Source of the DNA: JAJYTL01 sp046705265
GTDB taxonomy: Bacteria > Pseudomonadota > Alphaproteobacteria > Ferrovibrionales > Ferrovibrionaceae
Direction: 5' to 3'
Assembly (NCBI GenBank): GCA_046705265.1
Contig: JBJKQL010000066.1
Location: 1 to 43,544, forward strand
Length of the DNA stretch: 43,544 nt
Shown: positions 17,570 through 25,314 of the stretch, piece after piece
Layout: each line of letters starts with the position of its first letter
Position numbering within the stretch: the stretch's first letter is position 1
Position numbers and translations under genes: made by a program
Notes under the pieces: generated by a model
The model's input: only the letters and a program-made list of their open reading frames with translations
The model's database searches: none
What the model was told of the DNA's origin: nothing

Positions 17570-18763
17570 ATGCGCAATCCACGACTGGCTGTTCTCCAGA
17601 ACTACCCGTTTCAGCGGCTGCGGGATCTTTTGGCGCCGCTCGCGCCCGCCAAGGGCCGCGAGCCGATCACCATGGCGCTTGGCGAGCCGCGCCATCCGGT
17701 GCCGGCGCTGCTCGGCGATGTGCTGGAGCAGAACCGCGCGCTCTATAACGTCTATCCGCCGCTCGCCGGCACGCCCGAATTCCGCGCCGCCGTCGGCGCC
17801 TGGCTGACGCGGCGCTACTGCCTGCCGGCCGGCATGATCGAGCCCGAGCGCCACATCCTGCCGGTGAGCGGCACCCGCGAGGCGCTGTTCATGATTGCGC
17901 AGGTGGCGGTGCCGGTGGAAAAGGCCGGCATGCGGCCGGCGATCGCCATGCCGGATCCGTTCTATCAGTGCTATATCGGGGCTGCGGTTGCTGCCGGGGC
18001 CGAGCCGGCCTTCGTTCCCGCGGTGGCGGAGAACGGATTCCTGCCGGATTTCGCCGCACTTGACGAAGCGGTGCTCGATCGCGTCGCGCTGGTCTATCTG
18101 TGCTCGCCCGCCAATCCGCAAGGCGCGGTCGCCGATCTCGATTACCTGCAAGCGCTGATCCGCCTCGCGCGGCGGCACGATTTTCTTCTCGTCGTCGACG
18201 AGTGCTACGCCGAAATCTATTGCGACGCGCCGCCGCCCGGCGCGCTCGAAGCTTGCGCCCGGCTCGGCGGCGACATGAAGAATGTAATGGTGTTCCATTC
18301 GCTCTCCAAGCGCTCGAGCGCGCCGGGGCTGCGGTCTGGCTTCTGCGCCGGCGACGCCGCGGTGATGCAGGATTTCGCGCGGCTGCGGAGCTATGGCGCG
18401 GCCGGGATGCCGCTCCCCGTCCTTGCCGCCTCCGCTGCGCTGTGGCAGGAAGAAAGCCATGTCGCGGCCAATCGCGCGCTTTATCAGGAAAAGTTCCGCG
18501 TCGCGGAGTCGATTCTCGGTAATCGCTTCGGTTTTCGCCGGCCGGCCGGCGGTTTTTTTCTCTGGCTCGACGTCGGTGACGGCGAGGAAGCGGCGAAGCG
18601 GCTTTATACGCAAGCGGCGCTGACCGTTCTCCCCGGCCGGTACATGACCTTCGAGAACGGCCATAGCGCGGTCGCGGGCAGCCCCTATGTGCGGCTCGCG
18701 CTGGTGCATGACGCGGCGACCACCCGGGACGCTCTGGAGCGGTTCCGCGACACCTTGGGTTGA
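17570..18763 (+). CDS. dapC: N-succinyldiaminopimelate aminotransferase-like, PLP-dependent (DapC type)
   Basis: Fold type I aminotransferase. Members of this group convert N-succinyl-2-amino-6-ketopimelate to N-succinyl-LL-diaminopimelate in lysine/peptidoglycan synthesis. 397 residues, with NPRLAVLQNYPFQRLRDLL at the start as in DapC, PPLAGTPEFRAAVGAWL, VYLCSPANPQG, VVDECYAEIY and the PLP lysine in HSLSKRSSAPGLRSGF (Lys247). I chose ATG 17570 (AGGG upstream); the frame is open from 17495 but those residues lack similarity. The ftsK start follows 17 bp later. The exact substrate is inferred from family resemblance; another class I/II aminotransferase activity is possible. Confidence 0.85.
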   Translation: MRNPRLAVLQNYPFQRLRDLLAPLAPAKGREPITMALGEPRHPVPALLGDVLEQNRALYNVYPPLAGTPEFRAAVGAWLTRRYCLPAGMIEPERHILPVSGTREALFMIAQVAVPVEKAGMRPAIAMPDPFYQCYIGAAVAAGAEPAFVPAVAENGFLPDFAALDEAVLDRVALVYLCSPANPQGAVADLDYLQALIRLARRHDFLLVVDECYAEIYCDAPPPGALEACARLGGDMKNVMVFHSLSKRSSAPGLRSGFCAGDAAVMQDFARLRSYGAAGMPLPVLAASAALWQEESHVAANRALYQEKFRVAESILGNRFGFRRPAGGFFLWLDVGDGEEAAKRLYTQAALTVLPGRYMTFENGHSAVAGSPYVRLALVHDAATTRDALERFRDTLG

Positions 18764-18780
18764 CGAGCGGAGACCGGTCA

Positions 18781-21126
18781 ATGGCGGATAGGATCGGCAC
18801 GGCGCGTGGATTCTCGGTCTTTCCGCCTGCGGCGAAGGAATTTCTCAGGCGCCGCACGGTGGAATTGGGCGGCTTTGGCCTGTTGCTCGTGGCCGTGATT
18901 CTCGGCGGCGCGCTCGCCACCTATCATGTCACCGATCGCAGCTTCGACGTCGCGGCGACCGGTCCGGTGCAGAACGCATTCGGCCCATTCGGCGCCGATC
19001 TCGCTGATCTTCTTTGGCAGACGTTTGGGCTGGCGGCTGCCGGCCTGGTCATCGGGCTTGCGGTTTGGGCGGTCGAGATCGTGTTGCACCAGGCCCTTCG
19101 CTGGCGCCGCCGGGCGCTGGCGATGATCGGGTTTCTGGTTTTCGCCGGTATCGCCCTCGCGGCGATCCCGGAAGACTTGGTGATGGCGCTTCCGGCCGGG
19201 CTCGGCGGCGCTTTCGGCATCCTGGTCTGGCGCGATTTGGTGATGCCGGCGACGGCGGCGGTGCCGCCGGCCCGCCCGCTCCTCGCGCTCGGCTTTGGCG
19301 CGCTGGCGCTGACGCTTCTTAGCCTCTCGCTCGGCATCGGCAGGCGGGGCTGGCAACGCGCCTTCGATCTTCTCCGTTTTCTCGGCCGTTCTCTCGTCGT
19401 CTTCATCGCCTTCACCACGGCGCGGAAGGCGAAACCGGTCTTGGCGCGGGCGGCAAAGGAGGCGGCCGTCCGCCGCGAGCCGGTGATCGAAAGCGGGCCG
19501 CCGCGCGAGCGCAAGGAGCCCGAGCTTCGCGCGAGTCCGCCAAAGGCATCGCCGTCCGCTTCAGCGCGGCCGGCGCGCGAAAAACCGGCCGCGCTGCAGC
19601 CGACGCTCGATCTCCAACCGAGCGGCGAATATCATCTGCCGCCGCTCAATCTGCTCGCCGCGGCGCCGCGGAACGCCCGCAATGAGACGGCGAGCCCGGA
19701 GGCGCTACGCCAGAACGCGAAGCTGTTGTCGACCGTGCTCGAGGATTTTGGCGTCCGCGGCGAGATCAGGAGCGTTAAGCCGGGACCGGTGGTGACGCTC
19801 TACGAGCTCGAGCCGGCGCCGGGCACGAAATCCTCGCGCATCATCGGCCTTTCCGACGATATTGCGCGCTCGATGAGCGCCGTTTCGGCCCGCGTCGCGG
19901 TGATTCCCGGGCGCAACGCGATCGGCATCGAGCTCCCCAACGCGAGCCGCGAGATCGTCTATCTCTCCGAACTCCTGGCCTCACCGCAATACGAGAACAC
20001 GGCGGCGCGCCTTACCTTGGCGCTGGGCAAGGACATCGGCGGACAGCCGGTCACCGTCGATCTCGCCCGCATGCCGCATTTGCTCATTGCCGGCACCACC
20101 GGCTCGGGCAAGTCGGTCGCGATCAACACCATGATTCTCTCGCTGCTCTATCGCATGCCGCCGGAGCAGTGCCGCTTTATCATGATCGATCCGAAGATGC
20201 TGGAGCTTTCCGCCTATGACGGCATTCCGCATCTCCTGACGCCGGTAGTGACCAATCCCTCGAAGGCGGTGGTGGCGCTGAAATGGATCGTGCGCGAGAT
20301 GGAGGACCGCTATCGCAAGATGTCGGAGCTCGGTGTGCGCAACATCGCTGGCTACAACCTTCGCCTCGCCGAGGCGCGGCGCAAAGGCGAGCAGCTTTCG
20401 CGCACGGTGCAGACTGGGTTCGACCCCGATTCCGGCGAGCCGATCTTCGAGGCGCGACCCCTTGATCTGCAATCCCTGCCGATGATCGTCGTCATCGTCG
20501 ATGAGATGGCGGACCTGATGCTGGTCGCCGGCAAGGACATCGAGGCCTCGGTGCAGCGGCTGTCGCAGATGGCGCGCGCCGCCGGCATCCATCTCATCAT
20601 GGCAACGCAGCGACCTTCGGTCGACGTCATCACCGGCACCATCAAGGCGAATTTCCCCTGCCGCATCAGCTTTCAGGTGACGTCGAAGATCGACAGCCGC
20701 ACCATCTTGGGCGAGCCTGGTGCCGAGCAGCTCCTCGGCCAGGGCGACATGCTCTACATGCCCTCCGCCGGGCGCATCACCCGTGTGCATGCGCCTTTCG
20801 TCTCGGATCAGGAGGTAGAAAAAGTGGTGCGCTTCCTCAAAGCCCAGGGCGAGCCGGTTTATATCGAGCAAGTGACGGCGGAGCCCGAGGACAATCTACC
20901 TTTCGGCGGCGGCGATCCGGCGGACGAGCTTTACGACCAGGCGGTGGCTTTGATCACGCGCGAGCGGAAGGCCTCGACCAGCTTCATCCAGCGGCACTTG
21001 CAGATCGGCTACAACCGCGCCGCCCGCATCATCGAGCGCATGGAGGCGGAAGGTGTGGTGAGCCCGGCGAACCACGTCGGCAAGCGCGAGGTGCTGGCCC
21101 GCGACATCGACGACCGCGAAAGCTGA
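18781..21126 (+). CDS. ftsK: DNA translocase FtsK
   Basis: Septal DNA pump that clears and dimer-resolves chromosomes during division. 781 residues. The N-terminal ~220 residues carry about four hydrophobic membrane segments (first near 20-45, others near 80-100, 115-135 and 160-185), then a proline/alanine/charged linker. The motor has Walker A GTTGSGKS at 438-445, the Walker B region IVVIVDEMADLMLVAG near 570-585, and RISFQVTSKIDSRTILGEPGAEQLLG. The C-terminal gamma winged helix (TSFIQRHLQIGYNRAARIIERME, VGKREVL) reads KOPS sites. ATG 18781 has CGGAGA upstream; the frame begins a few codons earlier overlapping the dapC stop. Confidence 0.95.
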   Translation: MADRIGTARGFSVFPPAAKEFLRRRTVELGGFGLLLVAVILGGALATYHVTDRSFDVAATGPVQNAFGPFGADLADLLWQTFGLAAAGLVIGLAVWAVEIVLHQALRWRRRALAMIGFLVFAGIALAAIPEDLVMALPAGLGGAFGILVWRDLVMPATAAVPPARPLLALGFGALALTLLSLSLGIGRRGWQRAFDLLRFLGRSLVVFIAFTTARKAKPVLARAAKEAAVRREPVIESGPPRERKEPELRASPPKASPSASARPAREKPAALQPTLDLQPSGEYHLPPLNLLAAAPRNARNETASPEALRQNAKLLSTVLEDFGVRGEIRSVKPGPVVTLYELEPAPGTKSSRIIGLSDDIARSMSAVSARVAVIPGRNAIGIELPNASREIVYLSELLASPQYENTAARLTLALGKDIGGQPVTVDLARMPHLLIAGTTGSGKSVAINTMILSLLYRMPPEQCRFIMIDPKMLELSAYDGIPHLLTPVVTNPSKAVVALKWIVREMEDRYRKMSELGVRNIAGYNLRLAEARRKGEQLSRTVQTGFDPDSGEPIFEARPLDLQSLPMIVVIVDEMADLMLVAGKDIEASVQRLSQMARAAGIHLIMATQRPSVDVITGTIKANFPCRISFQVTSKIDSRTILGEPGAEQLLGQGDMLYMPSAGRITRVHAPFVSDQEVEKVVRFLKAQGEPVYIEQVTAEPEDNLPFGGGDPADELYDQAVALITRERKASTSFIQRHLQIGYNRAARIIERMEAEGVVSPANHVGKREVLARDIDDRES

Positions 21127-21244
21127 GTGGGGACGGACGGGCATTTCTTTCCGAGCTTGGGATAGGCGTGGCAAGCAGCGATGGGAAAGCCGCCGGCCGA
21201 GGCCGCCATCGGGCTTCGGACGCGAGATCAGATTCCGGCCTTCG

Positions 21245-22438
21245 TCATGACGGCTCTGGCCCGGTATAGACGGCGCGCGGGCGGATCAACTGCCCTTGCG
21301 TCCGCTGCTCTAGAGCATGGGCAATCCATCCGATCGATCGGCCGAGCGCAAAGAGACCGAAGGCGCTGCCCTCGGGCAATCCCAAGTGGCGCCGCAGGGC
21401 GACCAGGGCAAAGTCGAGCGACGGCTTGCGGCCGGTCAATTGCTCGGCGGCGTCGGTGAGCGCGCGCGCCGCGGAAAAATCCGACGCAATGTGGGCGAGC
21501 AGTGCTTTCGCCCGGGGGTCGCCGTCGGGGTAAAGCCGATGGCCGAAGCCGGGCAGCGCCTCGCCGGCGGCAAGGCGGCGGCGGAGCGCGGTCACCGGAT
21601 CATCGTCGGCCAGTCCAGCCCAGAAATGTTCGACGCGGAGCGTCATGCCGCCATGGCGACCGCCGGTGAGAGCGGTGAGACCGCCAATCACCGCGGCGCG
21701 GAGGCTCGCGCCCGTCGAGGCGACGCAGCGCGCGGTGAAGGTCGAGGCGTTCAATTCATGGTCGGCGCAAAGGATCAGCGCCATGCGGACGAGTTCGGCC
21801 CCTTCTTGATCGAGCCGCCATGCCTTGGCGAGCTGCCGATGGAGGGGCGCGGCGTCGGGCGGTGTGTTCGCCATCAGCGACAACAAGGCTCTGACAAGAG
21901 CGCCGCACCCTTCGGCGAGACGTCCAGGATCGTCCTGCCAGGCCGCTGCCGCATCGTCGCTGGTGACGGCGGAAAAAAGCGTTACCAACGCCTCTTCCCG
22001 CGGCACATGCCGGCTACCTTCGGCAAGCGCGCCGATGGTCGGCGGCAAGGCGGGCGGCGTGGGGGGAAACGCCGCCGTCACGGGCAAATCCCATAACAGC
22101 GCTGCGGCATCCTCGGCTGTGGCGGCTTGTGCCAGTTCCACCGCGTCGACCCCGCGGTAATAAAGCCGCTGGTCGCGGATGAGGGTTATCGCCGACTCCA
22201 GAGCCGGCAGGCCCCAATCGAGCGTTGCCCTGGCGATTTCCCTGGGCCGCCGCCCGCGATGGCGCTCTGCCGCCAAACGCTCGATATCTTCGGTCGCATA
22301 GCGGCGTTTGCGGGGATCGCCGGCCTCGTGAGAACGCAGCAGGCCGCGGCTCACATAGGCATAAAGCGTTTGCCGCGAGATGCCGAGCCGTCGCGCCGCT
22401 TTTTTCGCCGAAAGGTAATCCGGCTCCTTCACGTCCAA
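21245..22438 (-). CDS. Citrate synthase-family protein with N-terminal MerR/excisionase-type DNA-binding domain
   Basis: 397 residues in two parts. Residues 1-65 are a helix-turn-helix of the MerR/excisionase type (YLSAKKAARRLGISRQTLYA, then YVSRGLLRSH and RRYATEDIERLAAER). Residues 70-395 are a citrate/2-methylcitrate synthase fold: CADHELNAST (His227), GGRHGGMT (His262), PGFGHRLYPDGDPRA (His300), PSLDFAL (Asp342) and GRSIGWIAHALEQ near the end. The His/His/Asp catalytic set is kept, so enzymatic activity is plausible. It is divergent from a CoA-transferase, with a perfect palindrome in between. I infer a regulator that reads acyl-CoA or citrate-like ligands, possibly autoregulated. TTG 22438 or GTG 22432 are the candidate starts; neither has a ribosome-binding site, so a leaderless mRNA is possible. 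Confidence 0.85.
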   Translation of the reverse strand: MDVKEPDYLSAKKAARRLGISRQTLYAYVSRGLLRSHEAGDPRKRRYATEDIERLAAERHRGRRPREIARATLDWGLPALESAITLIRDQRLYYRGVDAVELAQAATAEDAAALLWDLPVTAAFPPTPPALPPTIGALAEGSRHVPREEALVTLFSAVTSDDAAAAWQDDPGRLAEGCGALVRALLSLMANTPPDAAPLHRQLAKAWRLDQEGAELVRMALILCADHELNASTFTARCVASTGASLRAAVIGGLTALTGGRHGGMTLRVEHFWAGLADDDPVTALRRRLAAGEALPGFGHRLYPDGDPRAKALLAHIASDFSAARALTDAAEQLTGRKPSLDFALVALRRHLGLPEGSAFGLFALGRSIGWIAHALEQRTQGQLIRPRAVYTGPEPS

Positions 22439-22447
22439 ATATATATA

Positions 22448-22464
22448 TTGATTAAGTTAATCAA
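22448..22464. promoter_or_regulatory. Perfect 17-bp palindromic operator between divergent genes
   Basis: TTGATTAA-G-TTAATCAA: 8-bp perfect arms around one base, in an AT-rich pocket of a GC-rich genome. It is centred 18 bp from the citrate synthase start on one side. Being palindromic it offers TTGATT on both strands; on the plus strand this could be a -35 paired with TATAGC at 22472-22477 (18-bp spacer). On the minus strand the run TATATATA (22440-22447) may supply a -10, although its spacing to TTGATT is short. Likely binding site of the fused helix-turn-helix protein (inference). Confidence 0.55.
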
Positions 22465-22524
22465 GATTGACTATAGCCAAAACGCGGCGTGACGTATAGC
22501 CGTTATTCACGGCTAGGGCGTCCG

Positions 22525-23925
22525 ATGATGCGGATCACCCAACGAGGCGTCGCGCCGGATACCGCGAACATCTTCCTTTCTGAGATATGGGCCGGCCTCG
22601 GCGGCAACGCGGACGCGCTTGCAGCGGTCGAAATCCCGACCGATGGCGCTCTCAAGTCGGCTTTCGCGGTCACTGATCTTGCCGCCGCGGCGATCGCGGC
22701 CGCCGGGCTCGCGGCGGCCGAGCTGCTCGCCCTCCTCTACGGCGACATGCCTCGCGTTTGCGTCGATCGTCGGCTGGCCTCGTTTTGGTTCGCTGCGACC
22801 CTCCGGCCCGAAGGCTGGTCGCCGCCGCCGGCCTGGGACGCGATCGCCGGCGTCTATCGCGCCGCCGACGGCTGGATCCGGCTTCATACCAACGCGCCAG
22901 CGCATCGCTCCGCCGCGCTCAACGTGCTGCAGACGCCGGCGGAGCGCGACGCGGTTGCCGCCGCCGTGCGACGCTGGCCGGCCGATGATCTCGAAACCGC
23001 GATTGTTGCGGAGCAAGGTTGCGCTGCGGCGCTGCGTTCGCGCGAGACCTGGGCGGACCATCCGCAAGGGGCAAGCGTTGCCAGCGAACCCCTGCTTTGG
23101 ATCGACGAGACCGACACTTCACCGTCGCCGGCATGGCCAATGGCCGCGACGCGGCCGCTTGTGGGCCTCCGGGTTCTCGACCTGACGCGAGTCCTTGCCG
23201 GTCCGGTGGCGACGCGGTTTCTCGCTGGGCTCGGCGCCGAGGTTCTCCGCATCGATCCGCCGTGGTGGGATGAGCCGGGTCTCGTGCCTGAGATCGCGGT
23301 CGGCAAACGCTGCGCCCGTCTCGATCTCCGCCGGGCGGAAGAGCGCGAGCGGCTGGCCGCGCTTCTTGCCGAAGCAGACGTGCTGGTGCACGGCTATCGG
23401 CCGGATGCGCTCGCTGGTCTCGGTTTCGATGGCGAAGTCCGCCGGTGCCTTCGTCCCGGACTAATCGACGTGTCGCTCGACGCCTATGGCTGGACCGGCC
23501 CATGGCGTGGGCGGCGTGGTTTCGACAGCTTGGTGCAGATGAGTGCCGGCATCGCCGCCGAGGGCATGCGCCACTTCCGCGCCGAGGAGCCGGTTCCGCT
23601 TCCCGTTCAGGCGCTCGACCATGCCACTGGTTATCTCATGGCGGCCGCCGCGCTTCGCGGCCTCGTCCGGCGGCTGAGATCAAATATCGGCACGACGGCC
23701 CGGACCTCGCTCGCGCGCACTGCCCATCTTCTGGCTTCGGCGCCGCCCGGCGATGGGCCGGAACTGGCGGCATCCGGCTCGGCCGACGTTACCGCGGCGA
23801 TCGAAGCCACCGCATGGGGGCCGGCCAGGCGCCTTCGCCCGCCGCTCACCATCGCCGGCGTCGAGATCGGATGGTCTCGCGGCGCGACAGCGCTCGGCTC
23901 GGCCGAGCCGGTCTGGCTGTCTTAA
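22525..23925 (+). CDS. Family III (CaiB/BaiF) CoA-transferase with permuted segment order
   Basis: About 466 residues. Family signatures are present: LRVLDLTRVLAGPVATRFLA with LGAEVLRIDPP (about 216-246), VLVHGYRPDALAGLGFD, LIDVSLDAYGWTGPWRGRRG and FDSLVQMSAGIA, whose Asp (about 334) corresponds to the catalytic aspartate that forms the acyl anhydride. However, the segment DGWIRLHTNAPAHRS to WADHPQG, which normally comes after the core, precedes it here (about 115-182). The first 100 residues (VTDLAAAAIAAAGLAAAELL) look like a second copy of the core helix that recurs at about 365-380. Enzymes of this family move CoA between carboxylic acids. ATG 22525 has AGGG upstream; a GTG at 22489 is in frame but lies too near the predicted transcription start. 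It shares a TTAA stop with the convergent transporter. Confidence 0.82.
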   Translation: MMRITQRGVAPDTANIFLSEIWAGLGGNADALAAVEIPTDGALKSAFAVTDLAAAAIAAAGLAAAELLALLYGDMPRVCVDRRLASFWFAATLRPEGWSPPPAWDAIAGVYRAADGWIRLHTNAPAHRSAALNVLQTPAERDAVAAAVRRWPADDLETAIVAEQGCAAALRSRETWADHPQGASVASEPLLWIDETDTSPSPAWPMAATRPLVGLRVLDLTRVLAGPVATRFLAGLGAEVLRIDPPWWDEPGLVPEIAVGKRCARLDLRRAEERERLAALLAEADVLVHGYRPDALAGLGFDGEVRRCLRPGLIDVSLDAYGWTGPWRGRRGFDSLVQMSAGIAAEGMRHFRAEEPVPLPVQALDHATGYLMAAAALRGLVRRLRSNIGTTARTSLARTAHLLASAPPGDGPELAASGSADVTAAIEATAWGPARRLRPPLTIAGVEIGWSRGATALGSAEPVWLS

Positions 23926-25280
23926 GTGCTGCGAGGTTCCTCGACCCGCAGCAAGAGGAAGAAGCCGGCGATCAGAAAGGCGAGAATGGCGGCGAGCCCG
24001 GCGCGCTGGCTGGCGAAGACCTCGGTCATGATGGCGACCGCAAGCGGTGCAGCGAATGAGGTTACCTGCCCCGTCGCGGCGTAGAAGCCGAAAAGCTCGG
24101 CCGTCATCTCGGGCGGCGAAAGCCTGGCGAGCAGGCTGCGGCTCGCGGCCTGCATCGGCCCGCCGCAAATGCCGAGCATGATGGCGAAGAGCAAAAACAT
24201 CCGTTCGGTGGTGCTGGCGAAAAAGCCATGGCCGGCCGGCCCCAAGGCCGGGATGCCAAAGAAGATACTATGTGCGGTCAGCGACAAGACGCCGAGGCTC
24301 GCGAGCGTGACGCCGGCCGTCGCGGCGAGGATCGTTACCTTGGCGCCGAAGCGGTCGTCGAGCATGCCGCCGATCCATGCGCCGGCCGCGCCGAAAACCA
24401 GGATGATCAAGCCGAAAATCCCGAGTTCAGTCATCGACCAACGAAAGATGCCGGCGGCGTAAATGCCGCCGAAGGCGAAGATCGCGTTCAGCCCGTCATA
24501 GGCGATCATGCGTGCAATCAGAAAAAGGACGATGTTGCGATGATGCGAGCGCGCCTCGCGCGCGGTCTTCACCATCCGGGCGAGGCCGTGGCGCACGATG
24601 CCGATGCCGGCGGCGCGTGAGGCCTTGGCCTCAGGGGTGAAGAGGAAGAGCGGGATCGAAAACAGCACGATCCAAATCGCGATCACCGGGCCGACCGCGC
24701 GCTGGACCTGATGTCGCGCAAGGTCGAGTGGGTGGCCGATATGGGCAAGCAGCGCCGGCCCGCCGAGAATCAAGGTCAGCGCCGTCAGCCCGCCCAGATA
24801 CCCGAGGCCCCAGGAAAATCCGCTCAAGCGGCCGATTCGCTCCGGCCGGCCGAGACCGGGCAGCATGGCGTTGTTGAACACTTGCGAGACATTGGCGCTC
24901 ACCACCGTCAGCACCACGGCGGCGAGGATCAGGATGCGAAGCCCGGGCGGTGCCTTGGGCACCGCGATCCAAAGCGTCGCGCAGCCGAGCGCCGTCATCG
25001 CGACGAAGGCGCCCGTCCAATGCTTGCGCTGGCCGCCGGCGTCGGCGATGGCGCCGAGGATCGGGCTTAAAACCGCGATCAAGACCCCGACCACCGCCAT
25101 GGCGTAGCCCCAAAGCGCCTGGCCTTGTACCGAATTGCCGACCACGATGGCGGTGAAATAGGGTGCGAAAATGAAGGTGGTGATGACGCTGTAAACCGGC
25201 TGGACGGCCCAGTCGTAAAGCGCCCAGCTAAGCCGCCCGAGCGTAAGCCGGGGCGGCGAAAGACCTTCAAGATGGCTCAT
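23922..25280 (-). CDS. MFS transporter, UMF1/Atg22-like
   Basis: 452 residues with about 12 hydrophobic segments. The start LGRLSWALYDWAVQPVYSVI matches the UMF1/Atg22 branch of the major facilitator superfamily (SWALYDWA followed by a first helix), as do SPILGAIADAGGQRKHW in the loop between helices 2 and 3 and QAASRSLLARLSPPEMTAEL with FGFYAATGQV in the second half. The substrate is unknown; yeast Atg22 exports amino acids from the vacuole. ATG 25280 is chosen because it begins at the family's start and leaves 34 bp to the upstream gdh stop; the frame stays open upstream inside gdh. It probably belongs to the gdh transcription unit. Confidence 0.86.
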   Translation of the reverse strand: MSHLEGLSPPRLTLGRLSWALYDWAVQPVYSVITTFIFAPYFTAIVVGNSVQGQALWGYAMAVVGVLIAVLSPILGAIADAGGQRKHWTGAFVAMTALGCATLWIAVPKAPPGLRILILAAVVLTVVSANVSQVFNNAMLPGLGRPERIGRLSGFSWGLGYLGGLTALTLILGGPALLAHIGHPLDLARHQVQRAVGPVIAIWIVLFSIPLFLFTPEAKASRAAGIGIVRHGLARMVKTAREARSHHRNIVLFLIARMIAYDGLNAIFAFGGIYAAGIFRWSMTELGIFGLIILVFGAAGAWIGGMLDDRFGAKVTILAATAGVTLASLGVLSLTAHSIFFGIPALGPAGHGFFASTTERMFLLFAIMLGICGGPMQAASRSLLARLSPPEMTAELFGFYAATGQVTSFAAPLAVAIMTEVFASQRAGLAAILAFLIAGFFLLLRVEEPRST

Positions 25281-25314
25281 CAGGACGCGATTGGCCGCGA
25301 TACCTAGGACATAG

